From assembly GCA_964608945.1 (NCBI GenBank), contig CAZSQB010000001.1, forward strand, positions 30,440 to 94,439: DNA of 64,000 nt, written 5' to 3'. Of the stretch, positions 23,643-31,708 are shown in pieces. The position numbers and the translations under genes were made by a program. The notes under the pieces are model-generated. The model did not search any database. It saw only the letters and a program-made list of their open reading frames with translations, and was not told where the DNA came from. Each line of letters opens with the position of its first letter. Position 1 is the first letter of the stretch. Source of the stretch: CAYWEP01 sp964608945. GTDB taxonomy: Bacteria; Patescibacteriota; Microgenomatia; Levybacterales; UBA12049.

Positions 23643-24678
23643 AATCATTACCTTTGAAAAAGCGGTTAACGAAGCTATTTTTTTGGAAATGAAACGCGAC
23701 AAACGCGTTTTCCTTTTCGGTCTTGACGTAACAGATCATAAGAGAATTTTTGGTACAACTGAGGGGTTGGAGATATTCGGCAGGAACAGGTTTTTTGGAA
23801 CGCCGCTTTCTGAGGACGCTATGATCGGCGTCGCGCTCGGAGCGGCGATAACGGGGTTAAGACCAATCCACGTTCATATACGCGTTGACTTTCTCCTTTT
23901 GGCAATGAATCAACTTATAAATATGGTTGCCACAACGGCCTTTGGCAGCGCTGGAAAGTTAAAAGCACCTCTGGTTATTAGGGCAATTATTGGGCGCGGA
24001 TGGGGTCAGGGATTTCAACATTCTAAATCATTGCAATCAGTATTTGCTCATATGCCTGGTCTTAAAGTCGTAATGCCGTCTCGGCCGTCGGACGCCAAGG
24101 GATTATTAATATCGGCAATTCGGGACGATAATCCCGTAATTTTTTTGGAGCATCGATGGCTTTATTGGCTGCAAGGAGATGTGCCGTCGAATGCATACAC
24201 CATACCGCTTGGGGAATCGTGCATTTTGAGAGCTGGCCGCGACATTACCATCGTGGCAACATCATGGATGAACGTTGAGGCCGCGAAAGCTGCGGAGATT
24301 CTTTCACGCATACACGGCGTCGAAGCAGAAATCATTGATGTTAGAACAATATACCCCCTTGACGACGAAGCAATCGTAAAGTCCGTGATAAAGACAGGTC
24401 GCTTAATCGTGGCCGATTACGATTGGGAATTCTGTGGATTTAGCGCCGAAGTTGCAGCACGTGTCGCTGAGAAATGTTTTAATAAATTGAAGTCACCTGT
24501 AAGTAGAATCGCCTTTCCTCATACGTCATGTCCCACCACGCGTCCGCTGGAAAACGCATTTTATCCCAATGCTGCAACTATCATTCGCGAGGTTGAAAAG
24601 AAATTGGGGCTCGCGAGAGCGGACTTGCGAAGCGAGGATTTTTATAGTTGGGAGAATAGGTTTAAAGGACCTTTTTAA
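23632..24678 (+). CDS. Thiamine diphosphate-dependent E1-like beta subunit (transketolase-type)
   Basis: 348 residues from the ATG at 23632; an upstream in-frame start at 23608 lies deeper in the alpha gene. The N-terminal pyrimidine-binding domain runs ITFEKAVNEAI, then GTPLSEDAMIGVALGAAITGLRPIH with the conserved Glu. HSKSLQSVFAHMPGLKVVMPS is typical of E1 beta. The C-terminal transketolase domain follows (DITIVATSWMN, EIIDVRTIYPLD, HTSCPTTRPLE). Together with the alpha subunit it should form the alpha2beta2 enzyme. The sugar-gene context on both sides points to acyl transfer on a nucleotide sugar. The next gene starts one base after its stop. Confidence 0.85.
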   Translation: MARRIITFEKAVNEAIFLEMKRDKRVFLFGLDVTDHKRIFGTTEGLEIFGRNRFFGTPLSEDAMIGVALGAAITGLRPIHVHIRVDFLLLAMNQLINMVATTAFGSAGKLKAPLVIRAIIGRGWGQGFQHSKSLQSVFAHMPGLKVVMPSRPSDAKGLLISAIRDDNPVIFLEHRWLYWLQGDVPSNAYTIPLGESCILRAGRDITIVATSWMNVEAAKAAEILSRIHGVEAEIIDVRTIYPLDDEAIVKSVIKTGRLIVADYDWEFCGFSAEVAARVAEKCFNKLKSPVSRIAFPHTSCPTTRPLENAFYPNAATIIREVEKKLGLARADLRSEDFYSWENRFKGPF

Positions 24679-24679
24679 A

Positions 24680-25867
24680 ATGAAAAAATTAAACTGGCCA
24701 CTCATGAAAAAAAATATTTTAAGGGAAGATTTAGATGCTGTTGTAAAATTTCTTAAAGCTAAAGATGATCTAATTCTTACCCAATCTAAGAATGTGCGAA
24801 AATTTGAAGAAGAATGGTCCAAGTGGCTAGGGGTCAAATACAGTGTTTTAGTTAACTCCGGTGCATCAGCCAATCTTTTAAGCATCTTAGCAATTCGGCA
24901 AATGTATGGTTTGGGTGAGATAATTGTTCCTCCGTTAACTTGGGTATCTGATATTGCATCTGTTATCCAGTGTGGTTTCAAACCAGTGTTTGTGGATATC
25001 AATCCAAGGACACTTGGGATGGATAATGAGCTAGTTTTGAGAAAAATTACCCGTAATACAAAGGCTGTTTTTTTGACCCATATCTTAGGAATAAACGGCC
25101 TCAGTCAAAAATTGTTGGACGAATTGCGCGCAAAAAAAATTCCGCTTGTTGAAGACGTTTGTGAATCATACGGAGCAACTTTTAAAGGAAAAAAGCTAGG
25201 CACATTTGGCCTTATATCAAATTTTTCTTTCTACTATGCTCATCATATGAGTAGTATTGAAGGAGGAATGATTTCCACAAATGATCCTGACATATACGAG
25301 ATGATCCGTATGGGGCGTAGCCATGGAATGGTACGTGAGGCTGATTCGGAGTCACTAAAAAAATCTTATCAAAAAAAATATCCTGATCTAAATCCAGATT
25401 TTATATTTGCATTTCCAGCATATAATATGCGCTCTACTGAAATAAATGCTGTCATAGGATTATCTCAACTTCGAAGGCTTTCTAAAAACAATAAAATTCG
25501 TTCAAAAAATTTAAAAATATTTTTATCAAATCTGAATCCTAACATATACCAAACAGACTTTGAGACCCGCGGTAGTTGTAACTATGCATTTGTTTTAGTT
25601 CTGAAACAACCTAGTCCCTTACTTGCAAAGAAAGTTATGAGGACGCTTAACGCTTATGGTGTCGAGTTTCGTAGGGGAACTTCAGGTGGAGGAAATCAGT
25701 TAAGGCAACCCTATTTAAGAAAGATTGTTGGCGATAAAGAGTATAAAAAATATCCAAATGTTGAGCATATACACTTTTATGGCCTTTATATTGGTAACTA
25801 CCCTACCTTAGAAGAGAAGAAAATTTACAAGTTGTGCGATGTTCTAAATAATCTTAAGAAGTCGTAG
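24680..25867 (+). CDS. ColD-like PLP 3-dehydratase (His replaces Schiff-base Lys), copy B
   Basis: 395 residues from the ATG at 24680, directly after the E1 beta stop. NSGASANL (59-66) and EDVCESYGATF (158-168) bind PLP, and SFYYAHHMSSIEGG places His188 where aminotransferases have Lys. It resembles ColD but differs from copy A across most of its length, so it is not a recent duplicate. It could act on another sugar nucleotide or after branch formation. An aminotransferase role would need the missing Lys. The TSGGGNQLRQPYL segment near residue 330 corresponds to the substrate-binding loop of this subgroup. Confidence 0.83.
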   Translation: MKKLNWPLMKKNILREDLDAVVKFLKAKDDLILTQSKNVRKFEEEWSKWLGVKYSVLVNSGASANLLSILAIRQMYGLGEIIVPPLTWVSDIASVIQCGFKPVFVDINPRTLGMDNELVLRKITRNTKAVFLTHILGINGLSQKLLDELRAKKIPLVEDVCESYGATFKGKKLGTFGLISNFSFYYAHHMSSIEGGMISTNDPDIYEMIRMGRSHGMVREADSESLKKSYQKKYPDLNPDFIFAFPAYNMRSTEINAVIGLSQLRRLSKNNKIRSKNLKIFLSNLNPNIYQTDFETRGSCNYAFVLVLKQPSPLLAKKVMRTLNAYGVEFRRGTSGGGNQLRQPYLRKIVGDKEYKKYPNVEHIHFYGLYIGNYPTLEEKKIYKLCDVLNNLKKS

Positions 25868-25868
25868 C

Positions 25869-26822
25869 ATGAAAAAGAATAAAGTCTTAGTTTGCGGAGC
25901 CAGTGGATTCATTGGTCGCAATATTGCAGAAAGGCTAGGTAAACGCCCTGATATGAAGGTTTATGGAACCTATTTTGAAACAAAGCCCAGTATAAAAGGT
26001 ATTTCTTTGATTAGAGTTGATTTAACAAATAAATCAGAAGTTAGCCAAATTGTCAGGGGTATGGATATTGTAATCCAGGCGGCTGCAGTAACCTCAGGAT
26101 CAAAAGATATTGTTACAAAACCATACATTCATGTTACAGATAATGCTATTATGAATAGCCTAATTTTTAAGTCATGCTTTGATAATCGCGTTAAACATGT
26201 TGTATTTTTTAGTTGCACAGTAATGTATCCAAGCAAAAATAATCCTGTAAAAGAGGAGGATTTTAATTATGAAATTACGGATAAATATTTCGGTGTTGGA
26301 TGGACAAAAGTATATTTGGAAAAGATGTGTGAGTTCTACTCAAGGATTGGTAATACAAAATATACGGCCATAAGACACACAAATATTTATGGTCCCTTTG
26401 ATAAATACGACTTAGATAAATCTCATTTTTTTGGAGCAACAATAACTAAGGTTTTACGAGCCCGCGATAACGAGATTGTTATTTGGGGAGACGGATCTGA
26501 AGAAAGAGATCTACTTTATGTTTCAGATTTAGTCGATTTTATTGAGATAGTTTTAAAAAAACAAAAAGAACCATTCGAGTTAATTAACATAGGACTAGGA
26601 AAGAGTTTTTCTGTAAAAGATGTGATAGGCAAAATTATTGAAATTTCCGGTAAAAATAAAAGCATGGAATTTGACACCTCAAAGCCCACAATTAAATTTA
26701 ATTTGGCTGTTAATATTGAGAAAGCACGAAAAAAATATAACTTTAGACCAAAGATTTCTCTTGAAAAAGGAATAAAAAAAACAATATCTTGGTATAAGAA
26801 AAGCTTTTTAGAAAAAAAATAA
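25869..26822 (+). CDS. GDP-fucose-synthase-like SDR lacking the YxxxK tyrosine
   Basis: 317 residues similar to GDP-L-fucose synthase/ColC: VCGASGFIGRN (8-18), FFSCTVMYPS (113-122), NIYGPFDKYD and SHFFGAT. In ColC-type pathways this enzyme epimerises and reduces the 4-keto-3,6-dideoxy intermediate that ColD makes, which fits the gene just before it. In the active site the motif reads V-G-W-T-K (143-147), so the catalytic Tyr of Tyr-x-x-x-Lys is Val while Lys147 remains. Either the family uses another acid, or the protein lost reductase activity. The next gene has a comparable change. Confidence 0.72.
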   Translation: MKKNKVLVCGASGFIGRNIAERLGKRPDMKVYGTYFETKPSIKGISLIRVDLTNKSEVSQIVRGMDIVIQAAAVTSGSKDIVTKPYIHVTDNAIMNSLIFKSCFDNRVKHVVFFSCTVMYPSKNNPVKEEDFNYEITDKYFGVGWTKVYLEKMCEFYSRIGNTKYTAIRHTNIYGPFDKYDLDKSHFFGATITKVLRARDNEIVIWGDGSEERDLLYVSDLVDFIEIVLKKQKEPFELINIGLGKSFSVKDVIGKIIEISGKNKSMEFDTSKPTIKFNLAVNIEKARKKYNFRPKISLEKGIKKTISWYKKSFLEKK

Positions 26823-27845
26823 ATGAGAAATACCAAACACAACTTCTATAGAGGTAAAAATGTACTTGTTACCGGTGGGACTGGTTTAATAGGAAGACCC
26901 TTGGTGGAAATGCTTATTGAGGCCCAAGCTAAGGTAAGGGTTGTTTCTTTGGATGCTCCCTCAAGAGCCCATCCTGCGGCGGAATTTTTAAGGTTGGATC
27001 TTACTGATGTCAATAATTGCCTAAAAGCTGCTCGGGGAATGAATTACGTGTTTCACCTTGCTGGTATAAAAGGGTCTCCGAAAATGACCAAAGAGCGTCC
27101 AGCAAGTTTCTTTGTCCCGACAATTCTTTTCAATACCAATATGATGGAGGCGGCAAGGCGAACAGGCGTCAAACACTATCTTTATACAAGTACTATTGGG
27201 GTATATGCTCCGGCCGAAGTATTTTATGAAGATGATGTATGGAAGAGTTTTCCTTCTGAAAATGACAAATTTGCTGGATGGGCAAAGCGTATGGGAGAAC
27301 TTCAGGCGCAGGCATATAGAATAGAATACGGCTGGAATAAGATTTCCATTTTGAGACCTGCGAATGTGTACGGACCTTACGACAACTTTGATCCGGAAAA
27401 CGCCATGGTAATACCTTCAATCATCGCGCGCTCGCTTGGCGGAGAAAATCCGCTCGTGGTATGGGGTGACGGAACGCCTATTCGCGATTTCATTCATGCC
27501 AAAGACGTAGCGCGAGGAATGATGATGGCTATTGAAAAACGAGTTAATGTCCCAGTTAATTTAGGTAGTGGTACCGGAGTAACAATAAAACAGATTGCAG
27601 AAACAATTGCAAAGTTTGTTCCGGGAGAGCCTATTAAAATTGTTTGGGATAAAAGTAAGCCGATGGGTGACAAGAAAAGATTGATGGATATAACAAGGGC
27701 AAAAAAACTTCTTGGATTTAAGCCAATAATGTCGCTTGATGAGGGAATTAAAGAAACCATAGATTGGTATCTAAAAAACAAATCTCTATTGAATAAAAGA
27801 TATAATATTTTCAATGAACCCAAATCTAAAAAGAAAAAAAAGTAA
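26823..27845 (+). CDS. Extended SDR, epimerase/GDP-fucose-synthase-like, lacking the YxxxK tyrosine
   Basis: 340 residues starting directly after the previous stop. VTGGTGLIGRP (16-26) binds NAD(P), YTSTIGVYAP (121-130) is the Ser/Thr motif, and NVYGPYDNFDPENA is the fucose-synthase-like loop. The active-site motif reads A-G-W-A-K (151-155), so Ala stands where Tyr is expected and Lys155 is kept. The lysine-rich C-terminal tail is covered by the start of the next gene (32-base overlap). It may epimerise or reduce the branched or 3-deoxy intermediate, but the missing Tyr makes the chemistry uncertain. Confidence 0.7.
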   Translation: MRNTKHNFYRGKNVLVTGGTGLIGRPLVEMLIEAQAKVRVVSLDAPSRAHPAAEFLRLDLTDVNNCLKAARGMNYVFHLAGIKGSPKMTKERPASFFVPTILFNTNMMEAARRTGVKHYLYTSTIGVYAPAEVFYEDDVWKSFPSENDKFAGWAKRMGELQAQAYRIEYGWNKISILRPANVYGPYDNFDPENAMVIPSIIARSLGGENPLVVWGDGTPIRDFIHAKDVARGMMMAIEKRVNVPVNLGSGTGVTIKQIAETIAKFVPGEPIKIVWDKSKPMGDKKRLMDITRAKKLLGFKPIMSLDEGIKETIDWYLKNKSLLNKRYNIFNEPKSKKKKK

Positions 27846-28584
27846 TTATTTGATTACCGGTTCTGGAAGTGGTCTAGGTAAGTATTTTCATGATCAATTA
27901 GGGGGGACTTCCTTTAATAGAGATTTTGGGAATGTCGACGAAACAGAAGTACTTATTCATTGCGCTTTTAATCTAGCAAGAGAAGTTAATTCCAAAGATC
28001 TTTACCAATACCTTCTTGATAATTTTTTTTTAACAAAAAAATTAGCTATAATTCCCCATAAAAAATTTATTTACGTATCATCAGTGGATGTGTACCCAAA
28101 AAATAACAAAAAACATTCTGAAAACGAAATAATAGATGTCAATCAAATATCTGGTTTTTACGGGGTAACCAAGCTTATGTCAGAAAGCCTAATTCAAAAT
28201 CTTTGTCCGAACTTTTTGATACTAAGATGCTCAGCACTTCTTGGGAAGGATGCACGCACAAATAGTTTGAAAAAAATAATAAGAGAAGAGAATCCTACTT
28301 TAACTTTATCTTCCGAATCTGTATTCAATTTTATTTTACACAAGGACGTTTTAGAATTTGTAAAGATAGCAACTGAAAAAGATCTACAAGGAGTATATAA
28401 TTTAGTATCATCAGAAAATATCACCCTTTTCCAAATAGCAGAATTACTTGGAAAAAAAGTTAGCTTTGGAAGTTATATGTACAACGTAGGAGAAATAGAT
28501 AATAAAAAGGCTTCTTTGGTGGCTTCGTCTTTTAAAAAGACCTCGCGGGAGATAGTAATTGAATTCATGGATTTAATATCATGA
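27814..28584 (+). CDS. Short SDR-type sugar-nucleotide oxidoreductase
   Basis: 256 residues, shorter than the other SDRs. LITGSGSGLGKYF (13-25) is the dinucleotide site, YVSSVDVYP carries Ser, and Tyr-x-x-x-Lys is intact in GFYGVTKLMSE. The C-terminal half is reduced compared with extended SDRs. It is very AT-rich (15 G or C in the 60 bases 28321-28380), in contrast to the following gene. It could be the working reductase for the preceding pathway, since its neighbours lack the catalytic Tyr. Substrate unknown. Confidence 0.68.
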   Translation: MNPNLKRKKSNYLITGSGSGLGKYFHDQLGGTSFNRDFGNVDETEVLIHCAFNLAREVNSKDLYQYLLDNFFLTKKLAIIPHKKFIYVSSVDVYPKNNKKHSENEIIDVNQISGFYGVTKLMSESLIQNLCPNFLILRCSALLGKDARTNSLKKIIREENPTLTLSSESVFNFILHKDVLEFVKIATEKDLQGVYNLVSSENITLFQIAELLGKKVSFGSYMYNVGEIDNKKASLVASSFKKTSREIVIEFMDLIS

Positions 28585-29243
28585 AAACGACTCTTTTTAT
28601 CCCAACTTTAAATGAAATAGACGGCATGAAAGCTATCATGCCGCGCGTAAAAAAACAGTGGGTCGATGAAATCTTGGTGCTCGACGGCAACTCTTCGGAC
28701 GGCACGGTAGAATATGCTAAATCACTGGGCTATCGAGTCGTCATGCAAAAATCAAAAGGCATCACAAATGCTTATCGTGAAGCCTTAAAAATCGCTAAAG
28801 GCGACATCATTGTGGCTTTTAGCCCGGATGGAAATTCACTGCCAGAGGTCATACCCGAACTGGTCCGGAAAATGAAGGAAGGTTACGACATGGTAATCGC
28901 CTCCCGGTACATAGGGGGAGCAAAAAGCGATGATGATGATCCGGTCACGGCTTTCGGTAATTGGATGTTTACAACATTAATCAATATAGCTTTTGGTGGG
29001 AACTATACGGATTCGCTTGTAATGCTCCGAGCATTTAAGAAAGATATCGTTCAAGAACTTCACATCGATGTTCCGCGGGCCGGAATGGAACCGATTCTAT
29101 CGATTCGATGCGCCAAGCAAAAACTAAAAGTCGCCGAAATTCCGGCCTCTGAGCCCAAACGCATTGGCGGCACACGCAAGATGAATCCCCTTTTAAACGG
29201 CTTGGATATTCTCCGCTTGATCTTTGCGGAGCTGATGCACTAA
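28581..29243 (+). CDS. GT2 family glycosyltransferase (DPM1-like, soluble)
   Basis: 220 residues of GT-A fold: TTLFIPTLNEIDGM (3-16), LDGNSSDGT (34-42) and FSPDGNS in the DxD region. It has no C-terminal membrane segment, unlike GtrB/DPM3-type proteins. The family often links a sugar from an NDP donor to polyprenyl phosphate, or acts as a glycan transferase. It is the last gene of the operon and overlaps the SDR by 4 bases, so it probably uses the sugar made by that operon. Base use is higher in G+C than that of its upstream neighbour (29 of 60 in 28621-28680), a possible sign of separate origin. Confidence 0.82.
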   Translation: MKTTLFIPTLNEIDGMKAIMPRVKKQWVDEILVLDGNSSDGTVEYAKSLGYRVVMQKSKGITNAYREALKIAKGDIIVAFSPDGNSLPEVIPELVRKMKEGYDMVIASRYIGGAKSDDDDPVTAFGNWMFTTLINIAFGGNYTDSLVMLRAFKKDIVQELHIDVPRAGMEPILSIRCAKQKLKVAEIPASEPKRIGGTRKMNPLLNGLDILRLIFAELMH

Positions 29244-29288
29244 CCCAGACGCAGAAAAAATTCTAATCTGTGCCGCCGCCGCTATGTA

Positions 29289-29316
29289 TTGCGCATTTCC
29301 AATTTTTAGGTATAAT
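29289..29316 (+). promoter_or_regulatory. Promoter TTGCGC-16-TATAAT
   Basis: TTGCGC (29289-29294) and a perfect TATAAT (29311-29316) are 16 bases apart. The -10 box overlaps the candidate ATG at 29315, so if this promoter is used, translation must begin further downstream or come from a read-through transcript. Confidence 0.4.
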
Positions 29317-31708
29317 GATCCAATTGGAGATTATAGGTTTAAGGAAATTAAAAAGGGCAAACAAAATTCTTGCTTTGATCGAGAATCGGCCATGGATTGT
29401 TTTTGTCGCGCTTTTAGTAGTCATCCTCTTTTTATTCCGCGGACTTTTTAATTCGTATTTTGAAGCGGATGAATGGTTTCATTTTACATATTACTTTCCG
29501 CTTACAAAAAGACCCGATGGGTTTTTAACAGCAATAATATCGACAATTATTAACTCGGGTCCCTTATCCGCGGGACAACATGTTGTTCCCGTTGCTTCCG
29601 CAATATATTTCCTGAATACAAAATTTTTTGGCATGAATTATGCACCTTATGCGTTTATGTCTTTGTCTCTTCATGCAGTAAATAGCTTTTTGGTATTCGT
29701 ATTTATAAAAACTTTGTTACATAGAAAAGATATAATAACTAAAAATGTTTTCGCGCTTCTAGGCGCTGTTTTTTTTGCTCTTTCTCCACAGCATTCTCAT
29801 ACAATAACAGGCGCAGCCCCGTTTTACGGTCAGAATATTTTGTCTGTGACCTTTTTCCTATTATGTATTATTTCATTTAAGCTTGCATATCTTCGTGAAA
29901 ATAAAAAATTCATATACCTTTCTATACTTTTTCTTTTCTTATCACTTTTCACTAAGGAAACGGCAGTCTTTCTTTTTGTGCTCCTTCCGTTTATGGCTAT
30001 AATCGAAAAAAAGGGTCTGCCTGCCAGCAGGCCCCGCACCGCTCTGGTGCAGGGCAGGCAGGTTTTTCCTCTGAAATTTTTAGGTAAACTGTTCATCCTA
30101 AGTTTAATTATATATGCGACATTTAGATTTTTAGTTCCGAATATTTATTATGGTGTTGGCCCGCTTGTTGACAAACTAGTTGGAAATTATGTTTCGTCAT
30201 CACTTCCGTCTTGGCAACAGCAGTCGCGCGAAACACCAAAAGTTCCTGATACTGGAACAATTGTTAGCACCGATCTTTCGATTCACAAGAATCTTCTGGG
30301 AGAAATTTTGTTTCGCAGCGTGACTTTTCCTGTAAAAATGACAGGAACTCTTTTTTTGCCAAGACAAACAGTATTTTCTATTGTCCAGTTTATTACGCCA
30401 ATTGTTCAACCTGTGCCGCCTGGTGGAGATAGCGCGGATATGTCTCAAGCCCGACTTACATTTTTGTACGGTCCGGGAAATGGCTTCATTATTTACATAG
30501 TAGGTATTGGTATTATTATTTTTTGTGCAAGAGAGTATTTTAGCTTTGTTCGAGGGAAAAAGATAGAGGAGGCAAGAACACTCGCAACAGGATTTGCAAT
30601 GATTGTTTTAAGCTCGCTGCCTTTGGTTGCAATTATATTTTCCTTTCCTCGTTGGGGATATGATTTTTATTTTGACTCGCGGTTTTATTATAATCCCAAT
30701 GTCGGCGCGGCTATTATTTTCCCGTTTTTACTCTTGGGTTTTTCGGAGTTTATTTCCAAATCGTTTCAAAAGAAGACAGTTGTTCCCCTGATAGCTTTTA
30801 CACTTTTCACTCTTTGGCTGATTAATAATATTGCTGTACTAAATGTAAGTATCAGGTATTTCACCCAGAATTTTCAACCGGATCGACGGGAGGTCGTAGA
30901 ACAGTTGAAAAAATATCTTCCAAGCCTTCCTAAGATTACTGTTTTCTATATTGAAACAGATGGTCTGAGTGCTTATGGTCCGAGTCTTCCATTTCAGACA
31001 GGCGTTGCCCCAGCGCTTAGCGTAGTTTATTATGATAACAACCCCTTACCGAATAGTTTTTTTAATAAACCACTTTTTGATGGCAAGAAAGAAGGTTATT
31101 TATATTCGCAAGGTCGTGGATTTGGATATTATATATCTAAGAAGACGCTTGCAGAAGCGCTTCTTGCAAGTAAATTTAAGGTTTCTGATATCCGCGCTTT
31201 TTACTATAAAGCACAAGATGTAAAACTTATCGATACAACAGGCGAAGTTAGGGCAGAAATGGATAGCTATCTTACAGCTGCAAAAGAAAATTCTGATTGG
31301 AAAAACTACCTTGATCTTTCAACAGGGTTATCATTTTATTACCCTTCTCAAGCGGATATAGAAGAAGTGCCGCAAGATAGCGCGCAAAGCACAGCAACGT
31401 CGTTTGCAATTATTAGTCCAATATTTACCATAAGAATGACAATTTTCAATGTAACGCCTGCTTTTGCAGTGAATGAATACTCACAAATTCTGACAAACGG
31501 TAAATTAGGTATTGTTAATTCGCGAAAAGTTTCATATGATAAGTTTCATTATAATGACAGCCTAATTGTAAATAACAATGGAAAAATTGAGTATTTAATT
31601 AAGCTTAATGATAGGTTAATAATAGTTGAAACAGAAAACCAGGACGCTGAGTCAATTTTAGCAGTAGAAAAGATTGCAGGTTCAGTTGAAATTATTAAGA
31701 AAGAATGA
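29315..31708 (+). CDS. Polytopic GT-C/GT39-like glycosyltransferase
   Basis: 797 residues from the ATG at 29315; the true start may be a little downstream because of the -10 box overlap. TM1 is followed by YFEADEWFHFTYYF (about 46-60), the acidic loop of GT-C enzymes. About ten helices follow, then a long extracytoplasmic tail with FAVNEYSQIL-like fold elements. The same D-(E/D)-(W/F) loop plus helix order recurs in the C-terminal half of the fusion protein at 58634. A GC-rich inverted repeat is inserted in frame at 30017-30062. The likely function is sugar transfer from a polyprenyl-phosphate donor. The gene overlaps the methyltransferase by 4 bases. Confidence 0.7.
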   Translation: MIQLEIIGLRKLKRANKILALIENRPWIVFVALLVVILFLFRGLFNSYFEADEWFHFTYYFPLTKRPDGFLTAIISTIINSGPLSAGQHVVPVASAIYFLNTKFFGMNYAPYAFMSLSLHAVNSFLVFVFIKTLLHRKDIITKNVFALLGAVFFALSPQHSHTITGAAPFYGQNILSVTFFLLCIISFKLAYLRENKKFIYLSILFLFLSLFTKETAVFLFVLLPFMAIIEKKGLPASRPRTALVQGRQVFPLKFLGKLFILSLIIYATFRFLVPNIYYGVGPLVDKLVGNYVSSSLPSWQQQSRETPKVPDTGTIVSTDLSIHKNLLGEILFRSVTFPVKMTGTLFLPRQTVFSIVQFITPIVQPVPPGGDSADMSQARLTFLYGPGNGFIIYIVGIGIIIFCAREYFSFVRGKKIEEARTLATGFAMIVLSSLPLVAIIFSFPRWGYDFYFDSRFYYNPNVGAAIIFPFLLLGFSEFISKSFQKKTVVPLIAFTLFTLWLINNIAVLNVSIRYFTQNFQPDRREVVEQLKKYLPSLPKITVFYIETDGLSAYGPSLPFQTGVAPALSVVYYDNNPLPNSFFNKPLFDGKKEGYLYSQGRGFGYYISKKTLAEALLASKFKVSDIRAFYYKAQDVKLIDTTGEVRAEMDSYLTAAKENSDWKNYLDLSTGLSFYYPSQADIEEVPQDSAQSTATSFAIISPIFTIRMTIFNVTPAFAVNEYSQILTNGKLGIVNSRKVSYDKFHYNDSLIVNNNGKIEYLIKLNDRLIIVETENQDAESILAVEKIAGSVEIIKKE
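30017..30062 (+). repeat. GC-rich hairpin element inserted in frame
   Basis: The arms CTGCCTGCC (30017-30025) and GGCAGGCAG (30053-30061) are complementary, and an inner pair GCACC (30036-30040) / GGTGC (30046-30050) extends the fold. It encodes GLPASRPRTALVQGRQV in a loop between membrane helices. The outer arms match the palindrome at 12228-12264. Confidence 0.7.

Noticed and set aside
22689..24678. Housekeeping pyruvate or branched-chain dehydrogenase E1
   Set aside because: No E2 or E3 gene is nearby, and both sides are sugar-nucleotide genes in the same tight operon. Not fully excluded, because E2/E3 could lie outside the window.
24569..24679. Upstream start for the 3-dehydratase at 24680
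   Set aside because: The extra 37 residues overlap the conserved C-terminal end of E1 beta in another frame and do not belong to the DegT fold.
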